This document shows positions 35,505 to 44,054 of a stretch of 64,000 nt of DNA, piece after piece. Positions within the stretch are counted from its first letter, which is position 1. Each line of letters starts with the position of its first letter. The position numbers and the translations under genes are program-made. The notes beneath the pieces were generated by a model. That model saw only the letters and a program-made list of their open reading frames with translations, was not told the DNA's origin and did no database searches. The stretch comes from Nocardia bhagyanarayanae (GTDB lineage Bacteria > Actinomycetota > Actinomycetes > Mycobacteriales > Mycobacteriaceae), in assembly GCF_006716565.1 (NCBI RefSeq), contig NZ_VFPG01000001.1, positions 3,286,001-3,350,000 on the forward strand. Reading direction: 5' to 3'.

Positions 35505-35725
35505 CTGGAAGGCGGTGCGAGACCCACCGCGAGGAGCTATCGTCCGCAGCGGCGCTAGCAGGGGTTTCGAGACCGGATCCAGGAGTTTGCGCAGCGTACG
35601 TCGGATCACGCACTGCATACGGATCACCGGCTGTGGATCAGGCTCGCGATGTGAGCTCGGGCCCGGAGGCGGAAGCCTGCGTAACCAGGCCGCGGACATC
35701 GCGGATTAGGCACAGGAGAGAGGGA
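35505..35725 (+). ncRNA. Structured 5' leader of nrdH, possibly cobalamin-riboswitch-like
   Basis: The 235-nt leader between the NrdR box and nrdH is unusually long. It starts GGAAGGCGGTGCGAGACCC, then has GAGCTATCGTCCGCAGCGG. By eye this resembles the GGTGCGAA plus GAGCTGACGCGCAGCGG core of cobalamin riboswitches. CCAGGAG further down (about 35580) is only a weak B12-box match. I regard it as a candidate, not an identification. Confidence 0.25.
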
Positions 35726-35730
35726 CATCA

Positions 35731-35964
35731 ATGACCGTCACCGTGTACACCAAGCCCGCTTGCGTCCAGTGCAATGCCACCTACAAGGCCCTCGACAAGG
35801 CCGGGGTGGACTACGAGGTCATCGACATCTCCGAGAACGACGAGGCGCGTGACTACGTCATGGCCCTCGGTTACCTGCAGGCTCCGGTCGTCATCGCGGG
35901 CGAGGACCACTGGTCCGGCTTCCGTCCCGACCGCATCAAGGCCCTGGCGGTCGCGGCGGCCTGA
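35731..35964 (+). CDS. nrdH: Glutaredoxin-like protein NrdH
   Basis: A 77-residue thioredoxin-fold reductant of class Ib ribonucleotide reductase. The active site CVQC (11-14) follows VYTKPA, and the C-terminal SGFRPDRIKAL is the NrdH thioredoxin-reductase recognition segment. It starts the nrdHIE operon; AGGAGAGAGG precedes the ATG. Confidence 0.95.
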   Translation: MTVTVYTKPACVQCNATYKALDKAGVDYEVIDISENDEARDYVMALGYLQAPVVIAGEDHWSGFRPDRIKALAVAAA

Positions 35965-36009
35965 TCGGCGCCACATCTTTCCTGTTCGTCCGATGCGAGA
36001 GGAGAAGCG

Positions 36010-36471
36010 ATGTCCACGGGGACCGCGCTGGTCTACTTCTCCAGCGCCTCGGAGAACACACATCGTTTCGTCGAGAAGCTGGGACTCCCGGCCGCTCGCA
36101 TACCACTGCACACCGCCGATTCGCTGCGCGTCGACGAACCCTACGTGCTGATCGTCCCCACCTACGGGGGCGGTCGGCACGTTCTGGGGGGTAACAGGTC
36201 CGACAAGGACTTCGTGCCGCGGCAGGTCGCCAAGTTCCTCAACGATCCGCACAACCGCGCCCTGCTGCGCGGCGTCATCGCGGCGGGAAACACGAACTTC
36301 GGCGATACCTATTGCTTTGCGGGAGAGGTGATCTCGCGCAAGTGCGGGGTGCCGTACCTGTATCGCTTCGAACTCATGGGAACCGCTGAGGACGTCGACC
36401 GCGTCCGAGAGGGATTGGGATTGTTTTGGCAACAGCAACGACAGCGCCTGCCGGAAAGACAGCTCGCTTAG
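36010..36471 (+). CDS. nrdI: NrdI flavodoxin
   Basis: A 153-residue flavodoxin-like protein that supplies the oxidant for assembling the manganese-tyrosyl radical cofactor of Nrd[18 protein letters not shown] binds FMN, followed by PTYGGG and [12 protein letters not shown]. It starts 45 bases after nrdH with AGGAGAAG upstream and overlaps nrdE by 46 bases. Confidence 0.95.
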   Translation: MSTGTALVYFSSASENTHRFVEKLGLPAARIPLHTADSLRVDEPYVLIVPTYGGGRHVLGGNRSDKDFVPRQVAKFLNDPHNRALLRGVIAAGNTNFGDTYCFAGEVISRKCGVPYLYRFELMGTAEDVDRVREGLGLFWQQQRQRLPERQLA

Positions 36472-38618
36472 AACAGCCCCCGGTGCGCGGCGCCGACGCC
36501 GCGGGCGAGGTACTCGACTACCACGCCCTCAACGCGATGCTGAACCTGTACGGACCGGACGGCAAGATCCAGTTCGACAAGGACCGCGAGGCCGCCCACC
36601 AGTACTTCCTGCAGCACGTCAACCAGAACACCGTCTTCTTCCACAACTTGGACGAGAAGCTGGACTACCTGGTCGACGAGAACTACTACGAGGCCGAGGT
36701 TCTCGAGCAGTACAGCAGGGCGTTCATCAAGAGCCTGTTCAAGCAGGCGTACGCGCACAAGTTCCGGTTCCCGACCTTCCTCGGCGCGTTCAAGTACTAC
36801 ACCTCGTACACGCTCAAGACCTTCGACGGCAAGCGCTACCTGGAGCGCTTCGAGGACCGCGTGTGCATGGTGGCGCTGACCCTGGCCGCCGGTGACGAGA
36901 CCCTGGCGCGTCAGCTGGTCGACGAGATCATCGACGGCCGCTTCCAGCCGGCCACCCCGACCTTCCTCAACTCGGGCAAGAAGCAGCGCGGCGAGCCGGT
37001 GTCCTGCTTCCTGCTGCGCATCGAGGACAACATGGAGTCCATCGGGCGCTCCATCAACTCGGCGCTGCAGCTGTCCAAGCGCGGCGGCGGTGTCGCCCTG
37101 CTGCTCAGCAACATTCGCGAGCACGGCGCGCCGATCAAGAAGATCGAGAACCAGAGCTCGGGCGTCATCCCGATCATGAAGCTGCTGGAGGACTCGTTCT
37201 CCTACGCCAACCAGCTCGGCGCGCGGCAGGGCGCGGGCGCGGTGTACCTGCACGCGCACCACCCGGACATCTACCGCTTCCTGGACACCAAGCGGGAGAA
37301 CGCGGACGAGAAGATCCGCATCAAGACGCTCTCGCTCGGCGTGGTGATCCCCGACATCACCTTCGAACTGGCGAAGAAGAACGAGGACATGTACCTCTTC
37401 TCGCCGTACGACGTGGAGCGCATCTACGGCAAGCCGTTCGCCGACATCGACGTCACCGAGAAGTACTACGAGATGGTCGACGACAAGCGGATCCGCAAGT
37501 CGAAGATCAAGGCGCGCGAGTTCTTCCAGACCATCGCCGAGCTGCAGTTCGAATCGGGCTACCCGTACATCATGTTCGAGGACACGGTGAACAGGGCCAA
37601 CCCGATCGCGGGCAAGATCACCCACTCCAACCTGTGCTCGGAGATCCTGCAGGTCTCCACCCCGTCGGAGTTCAACGACGACCTGTCCTACAAGAAGGTC
37701 GGCAAGGACATCTCCTGCAACCTGGGTTCGCTGAACATCGCCAAGGCGATGGACTCGCCCGACTTCGCGCAGACCATCGAGGTGGCCATCCGCGCGCTGA
37801 CCGCGGTGTCGGACCAGACGCACATCTACTCGGTGCCGTCGATCGAGCAGGGCAACAACGAATCCCACGCGATCGGGCTCGGGCAGATGAACCTGCACGG
37901 GTTCCTGGCCCGCGAGCGGATCCACTACGGATCCGAAGAGGGCATCGACTTCACCAACATCTACTTCTACACCGTGGTCTACCACGCGATCCGGGCGTCG
38001 AACCGGATCGCGATCGAGCGCGGCGCCTGGTTCGGCGGTTTCCCGGAGTCCAAGTACGCCAGCGGCGAGTACTTCGACAAGTACACCGACCAGGCGTGGG
38101 AGCCGAAGACCGACCGGGTGCGTCAGCTGTTCGACGACGCGGGCGTCCACATCCCGACCCAGGACGACTGGCGCGAGCTGAAGGCCTCGGTCATGAAGCA
38201 CGGCATCTACAACCAGAACCTGCAGGCGGTGCCGCCGACCGGCTCGATCTCCTACATCAACCACTCCACCAGCTCCATCCACCCGGTGGCGTCGAAGATC
38301 GAGATCCGCAAGGAAGGCAAGATCGGGCGCGTCTACTACCCGGCGCCCTACATGGACAACGACAACCTCGAGTACTACGAGGACGCCTACGAGATCGGCT
38401 ACGAGAAGATCATCGACACCTATGCCGCGGCCACCCAGCACGTGGACCAGGGCCTGTCGCTGACCCTCTTCTTCAAGGACACGGCCACCACCCGTGACCT
38501 GAACAAGGCGCAGATCTACGCGTGGCGCAAGGGGATCAAGACGCTGTACTACATCCGGTTGCGGCAGATGGCGCTGGAGGGAACCGAGGTCGAGGGCTGC
38601 GTGAGCTGCATGCTGTGA
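36426..38618 (+). CDS. nrdE: Class Ib ribonucleoside-diphosphate reductase alpha subunit NrdE
   Basis: A 730-residue catalytic subunit. The substrate-binding cysteine lies in [13 protein letters not shown], the partner Cys in NLCSEILQ, the [11 protein letters not shown] segment and the [18 protein letters not shown] motif frame the active site, and the C-terminal redox pair is CVSC, four residues from the end. It lacks the N-terminal ATP-cone of class Ia enzymes, as usual for NrdE. The frame opens with TTG 36426 inside nrdI, consistent with coupled translation. Its partner nrdF is 8 kb downstream. Confidence 0.95.
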   Translation: MATATTAPAGKTARLEQPPVRGADAAGEVLDYHALNAMLNLYGPDGKIQFDKDREAAHQYFLQHVNQNTVFFHNLDEKLDYLVDENYYEAEVLEQYSRAFIKSLFKQAYAHKFRFPTFLGAFKYYTSYTLKTFDGKRYLERFEDRVCMVALTLAAGDETLARQLVDEIIDGRFQPATPTFLNSGKKQRGEPVSCFLLRIEDNMESIGRSINSALQLSKRGGGVALLLSNIREHGAPIKKIENQSSGVIPIMKLLEDSFSYANQLGARQGAGAVYLHAHHPDIYRFLDTKRENADEKIRIKTLSLGVVIPDITFELAKKNEDMYLFSPYDVERIYGKPFADIDVTEKYYEMVDDKRIRKSKIKAREFFQTIAELQFESGYPYIMFEDTVNRANPIAGKITHSNLCSEILQVSTPSEFNDDLSYKKVGKDISCNLGSLNIAKAMDSPDFAQTIEVAIRALTAVSDQTHIYSVPSIEQGNNESHAIGLGQMNLHGFLARERIHYGSEEGIDFTNIYFYTVVYHAIRASNRIAIERGAWFGGFPESKYASGEYFDKYTDQAWEPKTDRVRQLFDDAGVHIPTQDDWRELKASVMKHGIYNQNLQAVPPTGSISYINHSTSSIHPVASKIEIRKEGKIGRVYYPAPYMDNDNLEYYEDAYEIGYEKIIDTYAAATQHVDQGLSLTLFFKDTATTRDLNKAQIYAWRKGIKTLYYIRLRQMALEGTEVEGCVSCML

Positions 38619-38645
38619 CATTTGGCGGCGCCTGCGGCACCGCGT

Positions 38646-38735
38646 GTTCGCGGCCTTTATGTCTCGGACGAGCGATCGAGACTCGCGCCTTCGGCGCATG
38701 CGCTTCGATCGCTCGTCCGCGAGACGGCCGCGAAC
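38646..38735. repeat. Long imperfect palindrome after nrdE
   Basis: GTTCGCGGCC (38646-38655) pairs with GGCCGCGAAC (38726-38735), and the 19-base arm 38661-38679 pairs with 38705-38725 except for two extra bases. Together they give about 29 paired bases per arm around a 25-base centre that contains its own GCGCC/GGCGC hairpin. It may terminate both nrdE and the convergent oxidoreductase gene, or be a palindromic repeat element. Confidence 0.65.
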
Positions 38736-38810
38736 GGTCGCTCGTCGGGCTCGCTCCGTGGTGGGAGAGCGGGCGCGTGAGTTGCGGCTCGGTTCAGGCG
38801 CCTGTCAGCG

Positions 38811-39803
38811 TCAGGACAGCGCCGGGATGACCTCGCGCTCGAAGAGCTCGATGCCCGAGGTGTCGTAGGCGGCTTCGGGGAAGTTCAGGATCACGTAGCC
38901 CAAGCCGAGATCGCGGACCTTGGAGAGGTTTTCGACTATCTGTTCCGGGGTGCCGACGGCGGCGGTGCCGCGGAACAAGTCGTCGACTTGCTTGGCGGCC
39001 TGTTCGGCGCCCACGAACGGCGCCAGCCGATCACTCAGGGCGGCGAGGCGGTCTTCCACCTCGGCCTCGGTGGCGCCGATCGCGACATTGAAGTTCGAGG
39101 AGCGGACGATGGCGTCGAAATCGGTGCCGACCTCGGCGCAGTGTCCGCGCAGGATCTCCGATTTGCGCGCGAACTCGTCGGGGTTGCCGCTGAAGTTGGT
39201 GTAGTTCGCGTACTTCGCCGCGATGCGCAGCGTCTTCTGCTCGCCGCCGCCCGCGATCCACAGCGGAATCCCGCCCTCCTGCAACGGAAGCGGACGGACT
39301 ATCGCGCCGTCGACCTGGTAGTGCTTGCCGTCCAGGGTGGCCTTGCCCTCCGTCCACGCCTGCCGGAAAATCTGCACGCCCTCGTCGAGGCGGCCCAGGC
39401 GCACACCCGCGGAGGGGAAGCCGTAGCCGTAGGCGCGCCACTCGTGCTCGTACCAGCCGCCGCCGATGCCCATCTCCACCCGGCCGCCCGAGATCACGTC
39501 CACCGTCGCGGCGACCTTCGCCAGGTAGGCCGGATTGCGGTAGCTGATCGCGGTACACATCTGACCGAGCCGTACCCGCGAAGTGGTCGCCGCGAACGCC
39601 GACATCAACGTCCACGCCTCGTGCGTGGCCTCTTCGGTGGGGACCGGGACCGTGTGGAAGTGGTCGTACACCCAGATCGACTCCCACGCGTCGTTCGCGT
39701 CGGCGCGCTGCGCCAGATCCCGCATCACCTCCCACTGCGCGGCGGGCTCGATCCCCACCAGATCCAACCGCCACCCCTGCGGGACGAACAATCCGAAGCG
39801 CAC
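38811..39803 (-). CDS. LLM-class F420-dependent oxidoreductase
   Basis: A 330-residue luciferase-like TIM-barrel protein. WVYDHFHTVPVP, GQMCTAISYRNPAYLAK, GRVEMGIGGGWYEHEW and PLWIAGGGEQKTLRIAA match the TIGR03560-type F420-dependent flavin-like oxidoreductases abundant in mycolate actinomycetes. The substrate is unknown. ATG 39803 follows AAGGAGAAG. It lies between nrdE and the toxin-antitoxin patch and is not in the nrd operon (opposite strand). Confidence 0.85.
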   Translation of the reverse strand: MRFGLFVPQGWRLDLVGIEPAAQWEVMRDLAQRADANDAWESIWVYDHFHTVPVPTEEATHEAWTLMSAFAATTSRVRLGQMCTAISYRNPAYLAKVAATVDVISGGRVEMGIGGGWYEHEWRAYGYGFPSAGVRLGRLDEGVQIFRQAWTEGKATLDGKHYQVDGAIVRPLPLQEGGIPLWIAGGGEQKTLRIAAKYANYTNFSGNPDEFARKSEILRGHCAEVGTDFDAIVRSSNFNVAIGATEAEVEDRLAALSDRLAPFVGAEQAAKQVDDLFRGTAAVGTPEQIVENLSKVRDLGLGYVILNFPEAAYDTSGIELFEREVIPALS

Positions 39804-40144
39804 AGACTTCTCCTTCGCATATCCGAGCGAAACCCGTCCCGCCCATCCTGCCGCGAACCCACCCCACCCTGCCCACCGTCCACCCCGACATCAACCATTC
39901 CACGCACCCCGCGCCGAACTCCCCGACCGGGCCAGCCGGAGACGCGCGTGATCTCGGCGCGCGCCCGAACGGCTCAGTCGGTCTGCTTGGGATGGCCGGA
40001 GCGGGCCAGCACCACCCACACGATTCGTCGTTCCAGGGCAGTACCAGATGCGGCCGCTCGCGGTCACTTCGTACTGCCACTGCTCCAGTGTTCGACCGGC
40101 GATGACGCGGGTGGTGCGACTCGGTCACCTCGTTTCGCGCCCAT
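39804..40144. other. 341-bp region between the LLM oxidoreductase and the Phd-like gene
   Basis: Contains about 150 bp of proline-codon-rich, apparently non-coding DNA (39840-39940) and, from 39974 to about 40090, the remnant of a small gene described separately. No promoter is obvious. Confidence 0.5.
39974..40088 (-). pseudogene. Frameshifted remnant of a small toxin-like gene
   Basis: Reading down the minus strand, one frame gives LEQWQYEVTASGRIWYC and the next frame continues LERRIVWVVLARSGHPKQTD followed by TGA. Removing one C from the CCC run at about 40034-40037 joins them into one peptide. The joined pattern, GRIWYxxDxxxRxVWVxxAxxGHPKxTD, resembles small proteins found next to Phd-like antitoxins in actinobacteria, as I recall them. 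It lies directly downstream of a Phd-like gene. It is either a dead toxin or a sequencing error. Confidence 0.4.
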
Positions 40145-40603
40145 TCATTCCCCCACCGGTTCGGATACCGGTCCGAAATCGTCGTCGAGTGGGCCGGAGA
40201 GTTCGCGGGCGAGCGTGGGGTCGGCGTAAATCGCCGCGGTGCTTCGCCATTCGTGCACGGTGCGCTCGAGTACCGACCATTCGCCGAGTTCGGCCGAAGC
40301 CTGGAAGGCGCGCGCGAAATCGGCGACGAACCGGGCCTGGGCGTCCGCGGGCAGGACGTCTACCCAAGGGAACTCGTCGATCAGGGCGCGGGCGGCGACA
40401 TCGTAGGGGAGGTGAACCAGCACGTTGCGCAGGGCGCGTGCGGCCGTGATCGACCCCTCCGACTCCGACTGCGCGCGATCCTCGCGGATCAGCAGCAGCG
40501 GAGCGCCGTCGCGGCGTCGGACGCGAACGGCTCCCTGATCGGCGAGTTGCGCCACCTGCTTGGGGTCGCGTTGTAGCTCGCTCCACTGCACCTCGGTAAC
40601 CAT
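40145..40603 (-). CDS. Phd/YefM-like antitoxin-domain protein
   Basis: A 152-residue protein. The first 45 residues (MVTEVQWSELQRDPKQVAQL, then VRVRRRDGAPLLLIRED) match the prevent-host-death DNA-binding domain: a strand, a helix and the RRDGAPLxL turn. The remaining 100 residues are helical and unusual in length for a simple antitoxin; they include an IDEFPWVDVLPADAQARFVADF segment. The partner downstream is the frameshifted remnant. ATG 40603 has a weak ribosome-binding site. Confidence 0.65.
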   Translation of the reverse strand: MVTEVQWSELQRDPKQVAQLADQGAVRVRRRDGAPLLLIREDRAQSESEGSITAARALRNVLVHLPYDVAARALIDEFPWVDVLPADAQARFVADFARAFQASAELGEWSVLERTVHEWRSTAAIYADPTLARELSGPLDDDFGPVSEPVGE

Positions 40604-40647
40604 GGCACTATTCTGAATTTTTTCAGAAGTCTGTGCAAGTGGCACGG

Positions 40648-41424
40648 CTACCTGGGGAGGAGGCCGAGGGTGGCTAGTTCGCCGGTGAGGTCGGTGGGGG
40701 AGGAGGTTACGGTGCGGGCGCCTGCGGTGCGGGCTCGGTCGCTGGTGTCGCCGCAGACGGTGTGGGCGCTGGTGAAGACGAGGATGGGGGTGGTGAGGCC
40801 GCGGGCGCGGACGGTTTCGGTGAGGCGCAGGCCCGCGTCGGGGACGGCGGTTCCGTTCTCGGTGCGGTTCATGTCGGTGAGGATCGCGGCATAGCGGCGG
40901 GTGGACAGCAGGTCGGTCGCGGCCGCGGTGGTGCGGGCGGTGTCGACGCGAATTCCGTTGCGTTCCAAGCGGTCGATGAGGAAGGCGTTGTTCGAAGGGT
41001 GGTCGTCCACCCACAGGATCGCGCTTGCCACAGGTGTTTCCGGAAGGGGGCCCGGTGGCGGGGCCGCGCCGAAGGCCGGGCCGAGGTCCGCGGAGTTGTC
41101 GACGTCCGCAGCGGCGCCGGATCGGATGTCGTCGTGGCCCGAAGCGCCGGCTCGGCCCGAGCCGGGACCGAGCGCACGGTCGGCGGTCAGCTGATCGACC
41201 TGCTCGCGCAGCCTGCGGACCTGGACCTGCAGGTCCTCGATCATGTTCTCCTGCTGCTCGCTGACCTGCTTCATGTCCAGCTCTTGCCCGCCGATGCGCA
41301 ACGTGAACTGCCTGCGCGCCGCCGAACTGATCACCCGCGCCAACGGACCGCGAAACATACACAGAGCGGCCGCCGCGAGCAACGGCCACAGCAGCGCCGC
41401 GACAGCATCGATCGTCTCGTTCAC
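40648..41424 (-). CDS. Membrane-tethered receiver-like protein
   Basis: A 258-residue protein with an unusual plan. Residues 1-30 are hydrophobic (AVAALLWPLLAAAALCMF), then a basic patch, a coiled coil (about 50-80, MIEDLQVQVRRLREQVDQL), a Gly/Pro-rich linker, and from about residue 132 a response-regulator receiver fold: ILWVDDHPSNNAFLIDRLE with the acidic pair, then ILTDMNR with the likely phospho-Asp, then LVFTSAH with the Thr/Ser. The conserved lysine before the last strand is replaced (VTSSPTD). It has no output domain and no kinase beside it. GTG 41424 follows GGGGGAG. Confidence 0.7.
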   Translation of the reverse strand: MNETIDAVAALLWPLLAAAALCMFRGPLARVISSAARRQFTLRIGGQELDMKQVSEQQENMIEDLQVQVRRLREQVDQLTADRALGPGSGRAGASGHDDIRSGAAADVDNSADLGPAFGAAPPPGPLPETPVASAILWVDDHPSNNAFLIDRLERNGIRVDTARTTAAATDLLSTRRYAAILTDMNRTENGTAVPDAGLRLTETVRARGLTTPILVFTSAHTVCGDTSDRARTAGARTVTSSPTDLTGELATLGLLPR

Positions 41425-41595
41425 AGCTCCCCCTTGTTGCGTGTCCCCAACGAGCACAACGTTTTTCGCCAGAACCGCGCCCGACTATAGGGTGCCCCCG
41501 CATCCACCACAACCGGTCGACGGGCGAATACCACTGTCCACCGCGCGGAAATTCGGCCTACGATTCGAAGAGGGGCCGATTTGTGGGAGGTGCGC

Positions 41596-41808
41596 ATGTC
41601 GCAGACATCGATCGATGTGGATGATGCCGCCCTGGCGGTGGTCGGTGTGCTGCTCGGCACGACGAACACCGAGGACACGGTGAACGCGGCACTGCACGAG
41701 GTGATCGCGCAACGCAAGCGGCTGGCCATGCTGGAGCGGATGATGATCCGTTCCCGCGAGAAGGTCGACCAGGCGCCGGACCCGTGGCGCAAGACCGCCT
41801 CTTGGTAG
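41596..41808 (+). CDS. VapB-type antitoxin without an adjacent toxin
   Basis: A 70-residue protein: TSIDVDDAALAVVGVLLGT, then DTVNAALHEVIAQRKRL, a ribbon-helix-helix pattern of VapB antitoxins (DUF2191 type), then MLERMMIRSREKVDQ. ATG 41596 follows GGGAGG. The next gene is a HAD-like protein, not a PIN-domain VapC, so this appears to be an orphan. Confidence 0.7.
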   Translation: MSQTSIDVDDAALAVVGVLLGTTNTEDTVNAALHEVIAQRKRLAMLERMMIRSREKVDQAPDPWRKTASW

Positions 41809-41884
41809 CCGATAACGTGCGAAAGCCCAGCGCTGTAACGAAATTCGGTGGCCGGGCCGCGCGGCCGCGGTCGTGCTTGGTGCG

Positions 41885-42409
41885 ATGAACAACGAACGAC
41901 AGTATCGACTCGGCGTGGACTTCGGCCGGGTCATCCAGGGCGCCGCGCTGCCCTCCGGTGACGCCGACACCGTCTTCCTCGGCGGCGACGACGCGGACGC
42001 CATGCGAACTCCACCGAGCCCCAACGCTTTCGAGGTGCTCGCGCGCTTGGTCGCGCTGTTCGAGGGGCGCGCCTGGATCATCTCCAAATGCGGTCCGCGC
42101 GTGGAGCAGCGCACCCAGCGGTGGCTCGACCATCACGATTTCTACGAGCGCACCGGAATTCCGCGCGGCAACCTCCGCTTCTGCCGGGAACGCGCCGACA
42201 AGGCGATTCACTGCGCCGAACTCGGCATCACGCACATGATCGACGACCGCCTCGACGTGCACCGGGCGCTGCGCGGTCTGGTGCCGCATCTGTACCTTTT
42301 CGGCGTGCAAACCGAGCCGATCCCGGACTGGGTCGAACACGTGCCGACCTGGGCGGAAACGGAAACCGCTGTGGTGGCCTCGATCACGCCGCGACCCGCG
42401 GAAAGGTGA
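41885..42409 (+). CDS. HAD-like hypothetical protein
   Basis: A 174-residue protein with haloacid-dehalogenase-like landmarks: LGVDFGRVIQG (motif I region, but with DFGR in place of DxD), IISKCG (motif II, Ser/Lys) and HMIDDRLDVH (motif IV acidic pair). Family relatives are annotated as phosphatase-like or 5'-nucleotidase-like; catalysis is uncertain because the second motif-I aspartate is missing. The start is ATG 41885. Confidence 0.65.
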   Translation: MNNERQYRLGVDFGRVIQGAALPSGDADTVFLGGDDADAMRTPPSPNAFEVLARLVALFEGRAWIISKCGPRVEQRTQRWLDHHDFYERTGIPRGNLRFCRERADKAIHCAELGITHMIDDRLDVHRALRGLVPHLYLFGVQTEPIPDWVEHVPTWAETETAVVASITPRPAER

Positions 42410-42547
42410 CGACACGCCGCTCGCCGTGAAACATGGGGTTGAAACATGTATCCTTCACGAGGACGCAATCGCGTTCGAATTCTGTTGACCAGGTAGACGG
42501 CGCGCGACCGGTCGGTCGCCGCGGGGACGATCAGGAGGTGGGTTGCC

Positions 42548-42607
42548 ATGCGCAGTGAACCTCCCAGTCGAAGGCCGCGCGGCGCCGCCCCTTCGCATAC
42601 CTGGTAG
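42548..42607 (+). CDS. Short Pro/Arg-rich leader peptide upstream of mgtE
   Basis: A 19-codon frame, MRSEPPSRRPRGAAPSHTW, starts at ATG 42548 with a strong AGGAGG nine bases upstream and stops 78 bases before mgtE. Four prolines and four arginines in 19 residues recall the proline-rich mgtL leader that controls Salmonella mgtA by ribosome stalling at low magnesium. Downstream of its stop a GGTGTGAAA/TTTTCACCCC inverted repeat (about 42634-42664) could form one arm of a switch. The role is inferred. Confidence 0.5.
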   Translation: MRSEPPSRRPRGAAPSHTW

Positions 42608-42685
42608 GTCTGCGTCGCCCGGGTGGGCGCCTCGCGGTGTGAAACTTCGTGCACTTTTCACCCCACGCTGTGCTGAGGACCTCCC

Positions 42686-44050
42686 ATGTCGCAGATCGAT
42701 CTCATCGAAGCACGCCCGGTTCCGACCGAATCCCTGCCGGACTTCGTCGCCGAGCACGGTGTCGACGCCGCCCTCGACTGGCTCGACAACCACCCACCGC
42801 ACTTCATCGCCGACCAGCTGGCCAGGATGGACGCCGTCCAGGCGGGCATGGCCTTCCGGCTGCTGGACAAGGACTTGGCGCTGGCCGTCTTCGAGGAGCT
42901 CGATCCGGTCGACCAGCAGCAGATCCTGCAGGGCCTGCGCGATCAGAGCTTCCGCGAGCTGGTCGAGGGCATGGCCCCGGACGACCGTGCGCGCATGCTG
43001 CGCGAGGCGCCCGCCAAGGTCGCCAAGAAGGTCCTCGCCGGTCTGAGCCCGCGCGAGCGGCGGATGACCGCCGCCCTGCTCGGCTATCCCGAGGGCTCCG
43101 CAGGTCAGTACATGACGCCCGAGGTGGTCGCGTTGCCGCGCAACCTGACCGTCGCGGAGGCGCTGGCCGTGGTGCGTGCCAAGGGCACGGGCGCGGAAAC
43201 GGTGTACACGCTGCCCGTCGTCGACGCAGGCCGTCGGCTCACCGGCATCGTCGAGCTGCGCGAACTGGTGCTGGCCCGGCCCGACACCATGGTGTCCGAA
43301 CTCGTCGTCACCGAACCCGCGTTCGCCCGCGCGACCGACTCCGCCGAGAAGGCCGCCCGCTTGATGCGCGAGACCAACGACATCAACCTGCCGGTGGTGG
43401 ACAGCGAGGACCGCCTCGTCGGTCTGCTCACCATCGACGACGCGGTGGAGGTCATCGAGGCCGCCGACAGCGAGGACGTCGCCCGCCAGGCCGGTTCCGC
43501 GCCGTGGGAGGGCCACTACATGGCGGCGGGCGTCTTCCAGCTGGCCCGCTACCGCGCGCTGTGGCTGATGCTGCTGCTCTTCGCGGCGACGCTCACGGTG
43601 AGCGTCACCGATTTCTTCGAGGGCACCCTGGAGCAGGCCGCGCACCTCGCGCTGTTCATTCCGCTGCTGATCGGCGCGGGCGGCAACGCGGGCGCCCAGG
43701 CGGCCACCGCGTGTGTGCGCGCACTCGCCGTCGGCGAGGTGCGGGTCTCGGACCTGTTCAAGGTGATCTGGCGCGAATGCCGGGTCGGGCTGGTGCTCGG
43801 ATCCCTTTTGGCCAGTGCGGGTTTGGTGATCGGCGGGCTGTTCGTCGGTCCGCGCATCGCGGTGGTGGTAGCGATCACCCTGGTGCTGATCTGCGCGTGG
43901 GCCGCCACCATAGGGGGCACCATGCCGTTGCTGGCCAAGAAACTGCGCATCGACCCCGCGGTGGTGTCGGCGCCGATGGTGACGACGCTGGTGGACGCCA
44001 CCGGTCTGATCATCTACTTCACGACGGCGAAGCTGGTCCTCGGGATCTGA
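42686..44050 (+). CDS. mgtE: Magnesium transporter MgtE
   Basis: A 454-residue MgtE channel. The cytosolic N domain of helical repeats comes first (LDPVDQQQILQGLRDQSFREL), then two CBS domains (about 130-255, with MTPEVVALPRNLTVAEALAV and TNDINLPVVDSEDRLVGLLT). Five transmembrane helices follow from about 280, including the pore motif PLLIGAGGNAGAQAAT. It admits Mg2+ when the cytosolic domains sense low magnesium. ATG 42686 follows GAGGACC. The 276-bp leader holds a short peptide frame but I do not see an M-box. Confidence 0.93.
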   Translation: MSQIDLIEARPVPTESLPDFVAEHGVDAALDWLDNHPPHFIADQLARMDAVQAGMAFRLLDKDLALAVFEELDPVDQQQILQGLRDQSFRELVEGMAPDDRARMLREAPAKVAKKVLAGLSPRERRMTAALLGYPEGSAGQYMTPEVVALPRNLTVAEALAVVRAKGTGAETVYTLPVVDAGRRLTGIVELRELVLARPDTMVSELVVTEPAFARATDSAEKAARLMRETNDINLPVVDSEDRLVGLLTIDDAVEVIEAADSEDVARQAGSAPWEGHYMAAGVFQLARYRALWLMLLLFAATLTVSVTDFFEGTLEQAAHLALFIPLLIGAGGNAGAQAATACVRALAVGEVRVSDLFKVIWRECRVGLVLGSLLASAGLVIGGLFVGPRIAVVVAITLVLICAWAATIGGTMPLLAKKLRIDPAVVSAPMVTTLVDATGLIIYFTTAKLVLGI

Positions 44051-44054
44051 CCCG

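Larger units (their letters stand above)
35201..35730. other. 530-bp intergenic region before nrdH
   Basis: Contains the FMN-reductase terminator, then about 180 bp with no gene I can support, then two NrdR-box-like palindromes, and finally a 235-nt transcribed leader before nrdH. A 71-codon frame at 35272-35487 has no coding signs and ends inside the NrdR box. Confidence 0.6.

Noticed and set aside
42410..42685. M-box (Mg2+ riboswitch) before mgtE
   Set aside because: I could not find the conserved AGGTGAGGCTCC and ACGTCGAAAGACGC elements; only a leader ORF and a weak hairpin are visible.
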